From positions 9,533,193 to 9,597,192 of the forward strand of contig NC_060235.2 in the NCBI RefSeq assembly GCF_021155775.2: 64,000 nt of DNA, given 5' to 3'. Source of the stretch: Neodiprion pinetum. Its lineage: Eukaryota; Arthropoda; Insecta; Hymenoptera; Diprionidae. Both the position numbers and the translations under genes were made by a program. Under the pieces are notes generated by a model. The model had not been told where the DNA came from, searched no databases, and worked only from the letters and a program-made list of their open reading frames with translations. Positions 1 through 12,100 of the stretch are shown here, one piece after another (the stretch's first letter is position 1; the number at the start of each line of letters is the position of its first letter).

Positions 1-454
1 GCTGCTCGAAAACTACCCTATTTTCACAAGCGATTAGTAATAGAATCGTGTCGATACTTATTATATAGAATATTGGAATGTTTGTATAAATAAAAAAAGA
101 GATTGTAATTTTTATTAACTTTTATTGCTCGGTCCTATAGTCTGCCTACCCAATGTGTAATACCTTCCGATTCGGAAGGTGGGTAAAACTTGCAACAATG
201 CCATTCTTAAATGAATTAGATATTCTACCAAACTAACCGCAAACAGGATAGAACAAGCGCCGAACGAATCGGAAGTTGTAACACATAAGGTAGGAAGATT
301 ATAGGAGCGAGCAATAAAAATTGAAAAGTTAATAAAAATTACATTCCTTTTCTTTCATTCGACAAACATTCTAATATTTTACATGAGAAGAATTAATACG
401 ATTTAACACTCATCACTTATAAAAATAAGTCTTTAGGGTAGTTTTTAAGCAGCA
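1..454. repeat. Large foldback element with about 180-bp inverted arms
   Basis: The first about 175 bases and bases about 262-454 are imperfect reverse complements. The edge motif GCTGCT..AAAACTACCCTA at base 1 pairs with TAGGGTAGTTTTTAAGCAGC at the right end. An inner pair joins ATTGCTCGGTCCTATAGTCT near 125 with the segment ending about 316. There is no coding frame. It has the form of a MITE or foldback transposon. The left boundary coincides with the window edge, so the target duplication cannot be checked. Confidence 0.75.
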
Positions 455-2505
455 GACGATTTTTTTTTTTTGTTAAATATTTTTCAAACATAGTAAAAAA
501 AATGATTTTTTCGGTCGTCAATTTGATAGTTACGTTCTTCGAACTTCTACAAATGGAAATGACACTCTTATTTGGTCTGGGAAAAAAATTTCAAAAATGG
601 TCAAATTCTGTTTTGATGATTTTCATATCATCAGCATCGTATTCCTCGCGAAAAATTGCTCGAGAAATAAATTTACCATTCTTCTAATATTAAGGGGTCA
701 TGTACCTGAAAGGTTGGTTGTACCCTCACCCAAGTATATTAATATGAATATTCTTTCTCGTGAATATTTGATGCAGTATTTTAAGGGGAATGTTTCAGAC
801 TACTTTTACACGCATGATGTTTCAAGTCTAGCTTGTGAGTGGCATATCGATATATATGCACTACATATAATATGTATGTATATATAATACCTACATAATT
901 AAATTCCTAAGAGGGACGTGTCATGTTTATTAATAGGTAAATATATTATAACATTTATTTACCTATTGTTCATAAGCCTACGGTTAGTTTTGAATTAATC
1001 CAAGTCAAGTTTTTCCCCTGTTAGGTGTGTATATTATATATAAATATATATATAATATTGTATATGCATATGTGTATACATATATATGTATACATGGGTA
1101 TGTGTGAAAGTTTACGGAATTTCGATTTATTAATTACTTTTCGCCTTCAGAGACAAACTAATGGGAGCACAAAAATACTATTGTGAACTAATGATGAACT
1201 AATAAAAATCCAATAGTTTTGAGTATTTCCCGTTAGCATTTTCGCACTCCCGTAACTTGTTCTTTATAAGGGGATGACAATTCTAAAATTAATTGCAATA
1301 CTTCGCGCGATTTCCATTCGAGGTTGCAAAATATATCTCCACGAGTTCGAAACATAATTTCTTGCAGATGGAAGATTTACATCAGCAGTATCAACACGTC
1401 ACATTCAATATTCTTAAGTAGAAGTATGCATTTCAAGATCTCTGGGGTGCTGTAGTTTCTTGTTAGCGGTATGCAGGTATTTTACGAAAAATCTTTCGTA
1501 AGATTGTCTGCAGCATTATCACCAGTCGGAGATGTAATGAAATTATGTGTCTCTTTGAATGGAGAGTCGCTGTACTTAGGTGAGGACAGCCACAGATGCG
1601 ATGACAGATGTATCTCGTCTAGTTCAATGCAGAATATTAGCTATATCGTAATAACGATTAAACTTGCTTTAGTTGTCTCGTATTACGAGACTCTTACTCA
1701 CACAGTCACATCAATCATTTCTACCGATTATATAATAATAATAACTATGGTCATAATAATAGCAATTACCGTTATTATAAATTTCTACAGCGTACCTTGT
1801 ACTCATTAAGTGAAATAATTTTAACATTAAGTAGAAATGGCTCATTTTTACGAAAAGTGGTAGCGGTTTTTTAATATGAAATAGGACATTTTTGTGGTGC
1901 ATCACGAGTTACGTAAACATCAAGCCGCAGAGTTGCGTCAAAGTTTGAAAAACAAATCAGACTTCGAGAAGAAACTCAATTGTATTGGAAAATTGAGCAA
2001 CTTAAACTTACACCCAAATCGTTAGAAGCAATGACTGTGTAATATACATATGTGTAATATAAGTGTATTATACATATGTGTAATGTACAACTTTCGATGA
2101 TTTTATTCCCATTCACTTTACCCGCTCCGCATTTTCATGCTTATGTCGTAGTTGACCGTACGTCAAGTATAATAAAGGATACTTAAATTTACTGGTAGAG
2201 CTGAGAATTAAAATTTAGAAAGAATATTTTGAGTATAATTGATCATCAATTAAGGGTAAGGGTGCAGTATGTGTCTTATTAATGTAGTGACAATTGCTGG
2301 TTACTATATTCTATTAGCTTAATTATTGAATAATTAATATATTATTTAATTTCAGTATATAATACAGTTGTGCCTGGAGGTATCCTGATAGGTACAGACT
2401 CATCTAATACCCATGGTATAAAGGAAACATTAAAATTTCGGCCCTGAAATAAACTTTTTTCGTATTGGTTTCTTTTCTCCTTCGTTCTCCGTGCTAATTT
2501 TTTCA
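455..2505. other. AT-rich 3' flank of Cow, low-complexity tracts, no gene seen
   Basis: This stretch is AT-rich with AT/TA microsatellite-like sequence at 1027-1095, AAT-type repeats near 1727-1785, and a duplicated ATACATATGTGTAAT unit around 2041-2090. Short open frames here lack recognisable motifs and overlap low-complexity sequence. I assign no gene. Confidence 0.5.
1027..1095. repeat. AT-rich microsatellite
   Basis: Irregular TA/TATG repeats run through this interval, including TATATAAATATATATATAAT and GTATACATATATATGTATAC, the latter itself palindromic. Confidence 0.8.
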
Positions 2506-2646
2506 TTTATTCGTTTGTCTATATTTTATCGAAGTTTTGTTGTTATACAGAAATGCAAAGTGTGCTTAAATCAGATTGGACATCGATACTTTTTTTTCCA
2601 TAATTCAAAATGACAATCCAGCTAAAAATTTTCACTACTTTTTAAT
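2506..2646 (-). terminator. Candidate polyadenylation signals for Cow
   Basis: Downstream of the stop on the minus strand, an ATTAAA variant lies at 2641-2646 and a canonical AATAAA at 2506-2511, about 350 and 490 nt past the stop. AT-rich sequence gives such hexamers by chance, so the real 3' end is not determined. Confidence 0.2.
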
Positions 2647-2996
2647 AATTTGGATAAAGTCAGATGCCGAGTTCAAACTTATCATTTACTGGCACTGTTG
2701 CACAGTTCTATTATACTATTCTAATTATCAAATGGGACATTGGTAACAACTGTCGATTCGAGTGCATGTTTTTCTTTGTTATACATAATTGCATGTCAAT
2801 TATAGTAATGATATTAAATATTTCATTCCCAAGTGTTGCACCTTTCTTCAGTCAAATTCGACCGCATTTTGATAGCTCTAAGTAATATCGAGAGACCTTT
2901 AACCACAACGGAAACATTTGAGGTTAACAAGTGATGAATCCCCCGATTTCAGAGTGGTGTTCCCCAACTGTACCTCATGCCGATGTACGCATAAGT

Positions 2997-3127
2997 CTAG
3001 AAGTCCAAGGGCTGGTCAGCAGAACCTTCGAGATCTTGTGCAGGATCGGCACCTCCGTCTTCATCATCCTCGAGATCTACTCTGTTTGTTTTGATCCCGC
3101 CGTTACTTAACTTATTCACTATTGAAT
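2997..3127 (-). CDS. Cow: Cow exon J: C-terminal acidic tail and stop codon
   Basis: The last exon follows a GTTTCAG acceptor and completes the split codon after the final thyroglobulin cysteine as Asp. It encodes DSIVNKLSNGG, then VDLEDDEDGGADPAQDLEG, and ends QPLDF with TAG at 2997-2999. Forty-two residues make a short tail compared with vertebrate testicans, which carry a longer acidic C-terminus. Its composition agrees with that family feature. Confidence 0.9.
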
Positions 3128-6100
3128 CTGAAACAAGAATGAACAAAACCAATCATTTAAATATATCAGCCGAAGATTAGTAAAGATAAAGATTTCGATG
3201 CGTGCTGATCACGCCAGGCGCCCATCAAAATCTCGCGATATCTTTTGTAGAATTTTGTTTCACCTATCATTGCGTCGGCAAATTATTGCGAACACGGTAA
3301 GTTCTTGGTCATTTCTCCGGGTCGTCAAGGGCATTAAAAATCATGCGTCAAAAATTGAAATACGTATTTTCATTGATTATAATCTGCCACTACAAATCAT
3401 CCAAATCGATAAATGATCATAAACAGCGATGGTATGAAAATTTAGATTTTTCGTAACTGGCTATTAATGGACCAGTATTATTTGAAAAATCTCATGGGGC
3501 TATCAGCGGCGCAAACATTTTTAGCTTTAAAAAAGAAACATTCAAATCGGTGCATCTGCTGAAGAATTATGCACGGATGCGAAAAACCATACGCGACGGA
3601 TTGGTTCTTCTTTTGTGAAATTGGTCAAAAATACACGTAACGTTGAAAGTACCTGATCTATCGAACTGAAGTTAGGACCAGATTTCAGTTTTAGGCTTCA
3701 AAACGAAAGGTCCAAACATCAGTGAAATTCATGTGAAGATACGCAATTTTTTAATTTTACCGTCGCCGTTTCTTAAGCGAAGCCAGCAACACCAGTAAAA
3801 ATAGCAATGAAAACAATTTTGTTATCTTGCTTAGGAATTAACTAGGACTACCCCTTATTCTAAAGATCTACCCCTGAGAAATTAAATTTCGATACTATTG
3901 TATCAAAAACTGTAAGACTTAGTAAAAAACAGCAAATAATGACTCTTTGTCTCACGAGTGCTTCGAATACGTGAGGTGATATTTAAAGTCTTCTCCCCTG
4001 TTGTGAAATAACTACCTCTTTGTACTCGAAATCGCGTTCGAACGTAGACACAAATTAGACGATCGAAATCGACTGAAGATCACTCTGTGATTCATACTCT
4101 TGAGTTATTTGAAACTTTCAAGATTTACTCTGGAATGTGACCTACTTCTTCACTCGATACAAATTATTCATCTGGCTTTTACGTGTAATGACTGAAACTG
4201 TCAAGCAAACGTGTTTTAGCAGTTCCTAAGGATCTATCTTCATATGGATTCCATATACGGGAAGACAAAAGTTTTTTTTACACAAAAACGCACTGTGACC
4301 TTTATTCCAATGGCAGAAAGTGCGAATGCTTAGGTGATAAAGCTTCAATTTAAAAACATGATAAAATCGATCAACGGTTTTTTAATACTGAATGGTCAGG
4401 TCAAAAGGTCTGAACGTTAGAGAATATGCATACCTAAGTATACACTATTACGTATCTCAATTACAATTAGCTTGAAATGTTTAATTTCAAAAACTGCTAG
4501 AAAATGGACATCTATTGAGCTGAAATAACCACATAAGCATAATCACAATAAACAAGTAGAGTAATTCGTTGTTCTCTCATTGATAATTAGTTGCGCTATA
4601 GTAGATTTTCTTGCTGAAAATATATTATGGTTTAAAATAATGCTTGTGCTGACTTGAAATTTGAGCTAGCACAATCACTAAATTTTTTTTCGATTTGTAA
4701 AGGTGACAAAATTTAGTCAACATTTGTTGCTAATTTTTTCTTCACTGTCAATTTTAATGTGCCACCCATTTTTGAGGACATTGTTCTCTCAACATCGAAC
4801 TTGGCATAGCTACATTAAAAAAAAAAATTTTGTTTATGCTTGCGCTAGCACAACATCTGTTTTGTTTTGCTGGGCCAGAAATTTTAAGTGGTAATATAAT
4901 AGCAGCAAAAATTTCAGCTCAAAAAGCAGAAATTTTCACTGCAACAGCGAAGATTGTGCAAACATAACTTATAGTCGTAAGTACCGCACTATAAAGGGAC
5001 AAGTAGCAAGCTTAGGTTGCCTGATCATCCTTAGGGTAGAAGTACTTCGTCCTGCGATAGCCACGAGTTCACTAGTGTATTAGGGCTCAATCCCTAGATG
5101 GATGTTGAGAATTATTTACGTATAGTTATTAGTTGGTGAGGTAAGTCAAGGGCTGCCCATCAGCGCGGCGCCAATGACGCAGGAAGCTCATGCTGATCAG
5201 CAACTACACAGGCTGCCACTCCTCGGTCTCTACTCGGACTTCTCTCCTCATCCCAAATATCAAGATACTTAGTACTGCAAGTATGTTCCAGTAGAACTGT
5301 ATCTCATACACATCCAGTATTGGTATCGCTATTTCACATGGAAAACGAACAAACTCTCTTAACCCGTATGTGCGCACCCAGCTATTACCACGTAAATGCG
5401 CACCCAGGGTACCCAGGTACTCGTCTCTAGTTTTAATTACTTTTTGAGTGTGGATGTGAACGGAACTACCCAAAATCGATTGACTTCATTAAATAAGCAT
5501 AAATAAAAAGTATTTGAGCTATTTTCAGGTCTTATAAGACAATTCAGTTGCCGCACATAGAAATCAGAACAGGGATTCAGAGGGCTCCGCAGGCAACGCG
5601 CGGGCAGTTTTGATCTTTGGCGGTTGACAGATGTTCGAAACGTTAGTGGTAATGGTAATAACGTACCATAGCTTTCTTTATTTTCTTATTAAGCTGTGTT
5701 ATCTTCTTAAAACATTTATCAATATTAAAACTTATTTCCGTGTAACTAAATCATTCTTCATCTGTAAGTGGGTACATGGGTGCTCCCCGCGGCTACGTGT
5801 TTTCAACCCCCATATGTTTGTAGTAAGAAATTTTTTTTTATTCATAAATAAGGAAATAGATTCTAAATAGGCTGCATCGCGAGGATCAGGAAGCTTAGAT
5901 CTAAATAAAAAATGTTCAGAAAATTGTTAATAAAAATGTGAAATGGTTGGCACCCGTGTGCGCACATCACGGTTAATGGTCAAAGCACAACTCTACAGTG
6001 ATGTTCCTTCCCTCCTATTTTACCTTTACCCAGGAGTAGTAATAATCAAAATCTTCGTTTTTCCTATAACGAGCTACCAAACGAGACGATGGACGTCTTG

Positions 6101-9100
6101 AAGGTAAATAATTAGCGACAGAGTAAGGGTTGCTGCTCACCTTTTTCTCCACAAGTAAAGCTCGAAAGGTTAACGCCCTGCAAACGTAGCACTACAAAAA
6201 TGATAGTGATGAACTTGAGGAAATTCTTGTATCGTTTCTTTAAATAAAATTGAAGCTATTTTACATGTTGCTTATGCTTTGCGTAATTCGCACGTGGAGA
6301 CATAGACCAACTAACTGTAGTAAGATGAAAGAAAATAAAGTACTGGCAACTTATGGGTAAAAAAAAAAAAAAACTGTGTAAAAACTAATGTTGCCATTAG
6401 TGCCAACCGATATTAATAATAATATTCAATGATTGCGTCATCTACCTTGCCCACGTCTGATTTGAATTTGGAAAAACACATCTTTTACTTGAAAAGGGAA
6501 ATGAATAATATAGGTCGCTTATTATTCTCTGGTGAAGGTGAATCTTTAATTTAAACGGGATGTGTAAGTCTTTCGTGCTCATCAACTAAATGTAAAGTTC
6601 TGTATGTTTGAAAGTTTTCGAGTGATATTGAGCCGTGTCTGAAATCATTGCGGGAGTCCTTCGAAAGTTGAAATTTTGAGTTTTTTCCGATGATAGTAAA
6701 CGTTCAAGGAAAACGGAGCAAGACATTTTTTTCGGCTTGTCAGGACAGATAGACAGACCCATATTTTTCTAAAAACCTATTTGTCGAATACTAAAGGTCC
6801 GATAACGTAAGGATTCATTGAAATTAAAAAAAGTAATTTTTTACCAAAACCAATACTTTTCCTACATCACCAAAGGTGACGAAAAATAACAACTGGGCTT
6901 GAGTAGTGTAGCGTATGCATTACACACTGCACGCAATTGGAACTCAAGTTTGAGATACGCAAGTTTAGCAACGCTGACCACATATAAGGGTCTTATGCAC
7001 GCGCACACACATGGTAGTTACGTGCTTGGACGGTACACAGATATCGTATAAAGTTGGTTGTGGTTTGTGTGAATCATGAAACATATTCATATTAGGATCA
7101 TCGTTGACTTACCGCAATCAGGTTTAGTACCGCGGGTCCTGGTCCCGGCAAATTCGACTCCATGAGGATCTACGCACCAGCAAAGGCCAAGGCCTCGGTG
7201 ACACTGGGTACTGCGATAGTAGCCTCTTGAATCACAAGCTGGCGCAACTTCTGGAGACGATCGTCTACGAACGGCAGCACACGGACGCTCAGCTTTCGAG
7301 TAACATCCGCACCATTCGGGTCCACTGACATACGCATCTCTGAAAGCAATGAAGGGTGAATTGAAGGGTAAGAAGATTCGAGAAATTTGGAAAGTGGCAT
7401 TTCACGCCAAGCGGGCCACTATTTTGAATGACTTTCACTGATTTTAACTTCGACCATGTATTTTATATTAGTGAGATATGTAAATCTTTGACCCAAGTGA
7501 AAGATTACTGCGTGATTCGGTTGGCTTCCACCGGCTGTAACACAAATGCTGTTTTTGCTCGCAGTCTCTTCTTCCGCGGTTCATATCTCAATTGCTCATG
7601 TAGAAAAGTTCAATTCGAAAAAGCTATCAGTTTGCTCAATTGTTATTTTTACAGTGTTACTGGCGCCATATAATTTAAAATAAAAAAATACATTTTTCAC
7701 AAGTCTACTTCGTACATTCTAATTCTATATCTATAGGACTTGTCAGCGAAACAACCAAGCAACTGAAAAAATTATGTTACCATCTCAGGCAGATCGGTCA
7801 TATGGCCCAAGAATCTACGACGTCATGTAAGTTTAAAATATACCAGTTATTTCATTGTCAGTGTAAACTGTACTCAAAACTTTAAACACATTTTTCTCGA
7901 AACAGTGTTTTCAAAAGCGGTACCAGAAATATCTCCGCGACTACCGGATCGATCGAGATCTAGATTTGTACAGTTATGTTTCACACAATACTGCAATACT
8001 TCTCGAGCTATTTTTTCGGTACCAGGCATGGTTTTTTTTTCATTAAAGTACTGAACAATTTTGAAGCGAAAAACCGCCTGTTTTATTCCAGAGACTGCCA
8101 TGGTCCGGAAAAATTGAATTTTTAAATTCCGGCTCGATAAGTACTAGTTTTATCTATCTACTGTGATATTTCTTTTTTTTTGTTCAAAAATAGCGGATGC
8201 CTAGTACCGCAAACACGATCAACAGAAGCATGTCCCAGAAGAACGACTGTAACTTTTTTACCCTTTGAAATTTTTCAAACAACTTTTCACACATTATAAA
8301 TGAAATGTCGTACTTTAAAAGATACATGTAGAATGGTTGTTCAATAAAATTAAATTTTATACCCGAAAAAAATTCTTAAATGTAAACTTAATTTTAGCCG
8401 TCCCAGGTATATTTAACCACTTTATCGAATCTAGAGATGTTTTCATAAATGTCAATAAAGTATGTTTTCCGAGTAGTACACGAGAAAGTAGATGTGTATG
8501 TACAGCGAATGAACGTTTGTAAAATGCTCTTGGTGCTACATGTACGTTTGTCTAAATGCTTTCACGATGATTACCGCCCATGCGCATGTACTAATGCTAT
8601 TTCTGACGAAGATCGATACTCTGTATAGCTTTTGATAGTTTGCAATAATTGGCGTCATAGTACTACTACAGGTGAATTAGTGACTGCATGGATAGGTGCA
8701 GTAAAAAAGAATAGTTTGACAATTAGTATGTAGCAGGACGTTTCATAAGTCACAACTGGGCCCCATGTAGGAAGAACGAGAATCGGTCATTTCGAGTCAC
8801 TGAACTTCGAACTAGGCAACAATAGGTGTGGTTATTTCCAAGCTATCAAGCCACACCACAAGCGTTCGACTTTACACATCAAATTTACAAATAAATCATG
8901 CGTTACTGTATTTCCTTCGATGGAATATTTACGTAAGCTTACCTATCGGTATCACAAGCATCAAGGAACGGTTTGAGGCAAGGCTCGTTCTGATCGTGTT
9001 CGAGTCCATAAAGTTCAGTGAGAGAGATTCGACTATCGGCGTCAATGTCCAAGTGGCCGAACATCCACCTAACTTCAGTTTGACAGCCGGCAGGAAAGTG

Positions 9101-12100
9101 ACCTGAGCATGCAAGAGAAAAATGAATTTCATTTATTCTTGTCCAACGTAAGCTTACAGACATCGTTTGAGCCTAAAAATGAGATATATATTTTTATACC
9201 TTTTGACTTAGTGTGCTGCCGACGGTGTTTCACGTCGGCCATTACGACAGAAAACCAGTCCAGAAGTCGGTTGGCCATTGCCAATTTCGACGGACAGTCC
9301 GGTTCACGGTTTGGCGTCTGTGGAGGACTGTGGACTGAGTTTGAAGAGGACGGGGTCTTCTCCATCACTTCATTGTACATGAGATGTTTATCTTCATAGT
9401 TACTACCTGCCAATGGTACCTATTCCCAAACAAGAAACGTTCGATTAGTATACAACAAAATTAGGCTGAGAGAACACGAAAGAACGTAAAGCATAATACT
9501 GAAGTTTAGTTTTAGGAACGAGAACAATGCTTCATATTTTATCAAATTGTAAGGTAAAAATATATCTAATGTATGCTCATGTATGTGCGTATGTACCCGG
9601 CTTATATTGCAGAAACTTTGCAAAACATAAATTCACAAGGTTCGAAGCATTTCAGATACGCTGTTTCTGCGACGTTGCTTATAACTTGCTACAGTAACAG
9701 TAACATTTTGATGCAGTCCGCTTTTTCAATTAAATATTTCTAACATATCGAAATGTCATGTTTAATCTGAAGACGTATTAAAATGTCCGTGATAAAAATG
9801 CAATCTTAATTGCTACACTGATCTGTTTTCCGGTAACCATTCATTTAAGCAGACTAGATGGAATTATAGATAACTTCGAGACATGCCGAATAATTGAAAA
9901 CCTTTCTATTCCATTATAATAATAACGGTACTATAAAATATATCAGGGCTGGTAAAAAATAATTAAATGTTCCATTCTTGCGAAAAAAAGTATTTGTTAA
10001 GCAACTGCCGGAATAGTGAGACCTGCGAAGTACAGTAAGGTAAGATGCGCTACCGAGAATTCTTCACCGCGACAAGAACTATCCATCAATCGTCTGCAAT
10101 TGTCATCGTCAATTTTTAAGGGTTGGAAAAGCTTCAATTCAAACTGAAAATGCACATAATCGGTGAAAGGAAAGTTGAGATATTAAATTTTGAAATTCTA
10201 AACGGATCAGCTGCACGATCATTTTCTAGCACTGCCATTTTGGGTAATTTCAGGTAATTTGAAAGAAAATCAGTGAGGTAAATGGTATTCATACGTCCGG
10301 ATTTCTTTATAGCTCATAGCTGTAGTCGTAACTGATGATCCGTGTTTAACGACACAGAAAATGAATAATTATATTGTCATAAGATATAGATCTATAAGTA
10401 GCGGAAGTAAAGTCCAAAAAAGTTTGGCAATTTATGTAAATATACAAACCCCATTACTACAAAATTTGCTTTGACTTTCCCGTCTCACTCCTGCTACTTC
10501 CGCTATTTCTAGATCTATGTCTCATAGAAGTCAGTAGAAGTCATAAAACATGAAATTGAGGAGCTTGCCAGGACGAAAAACGGCCCTTAAGTGGTTTTTA
10601 TTTACTTAAAAATGTATCTTCTCCTTCAATACTTGATATCAAGATAAGTCAATTTTTTCAAACGTCCTGTTGACTGTTTCGAACAACTTCACGTATAGAT
10701 TTTGCGATATTCTTCTCCATTCAAAACTATCAATTTCAAAAATAGCGAAGATTTTTTCGAAATTATTCGTCGACATGGGACATCATTTCTTATCCAAAAC
10801 CATACACAAAAAGTCAGTAGCTTTATAGCATGTAGGGCTATAATTTTACTTGCGAGTCCTCTCAGAGCGCAAAGGAGAAAAAGATTCACAACCACTCCAT
10901 TCTATGTGTATTTGATAATAAGTTTGCATGTAAAACAGAAGTTCATTACAGTGCAATGGACGTGTAATATTTTTCAAGTATACAACTTTGCATTATTCGG
11001 TGCCGAGCTTACCTATCTTTTTTATGACATTTGGGACTATTCTAAAAGCACGAATATTTTGTCAGAAAAAAAGATGTCAAATGGTTTACAAAATTAGAAA
11101 TGAGAACGAAAATTACTATAATATTTTCTCAAATACTTTAGCTGCATTTTTTCCACTAGAAAATATACTCAAATGGAAGAACAGTCTTCAATATATTTTT
11201 TTTCGAAATAGGTGTTGGCATTGTTGAGAACCTATCTCTCAAAAAACAAAAACATCTGATGGGTGAAACTTTTGTTCTGAATTTCCAATGGATTAAACAA
11301 GGATTCTAAAAATATTAGCTTAAAAAATTACTGACCTTAGCGTGTTTGGTATATTTAAGATATTGATAGTGATGATTATCGTAGTTGAAGTCTCGTGGGG
11401 TTAGGGTGATATCACGATTACGACCGAGTTTGCCGAGGAATGAGTTTTGCCGCTGCATTTGCATTTTCTTCTTGTGCATTCGTAGTTCAGATTCTGAAAA
11501 ACGGTAAAAATAAAATTATGCAATTATGAATTCTTAAAGAAGTATCCTAGTTTAGAACTTCGGAAATATCATTTTTTTTCATCGTCCTACAGTATCAAAT
11601 TCTGAATTAGTGACCTCGGAAACCACTTAGTAACCATTTTCACACCAATTCGATCAGCATTTTACTTTTCACTCATGCTTTCAATTCCAATAACAAGACG
11701 AAAACTTTGAATGAGCTTTTCACAGTACCATATATTTCCCCAACTGGCAGTCATGCCAATTTAAAACCTAATCGTGCGATTGATTTCAAATTTGCGAAAC
11801 AGGTGTATCCAGTACACGGTTCTCTATTGCACTAACTTATATCTCATTCAGAACTAACAGTATACGACCCACTTGAATTGACAACTTTTATCAACTGATT
11901 GCAAATGGGGTGATAAGTGCTACCACAATTTCTGCACTGGGTAGGCGATTTGACTGACTTCCAACAGTCTTTGCACATTAGCGGAGCTGATTGTTTTTCA
12001 GTAACAGAAGCATCATCAGGCTTATTAGTATTGGAACGGCGTATCGTAAATGTACAGAATGATACTTATATCAGCGAGGAGCTGATTAGATGATCGTTAA

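Noticed and set aside
10702..11097. Open frame of 131 codons on the plus strand in the Cow intron
   Set aside because: No recognisable residues. It lies antisense in an intron and looks like a chance frame.
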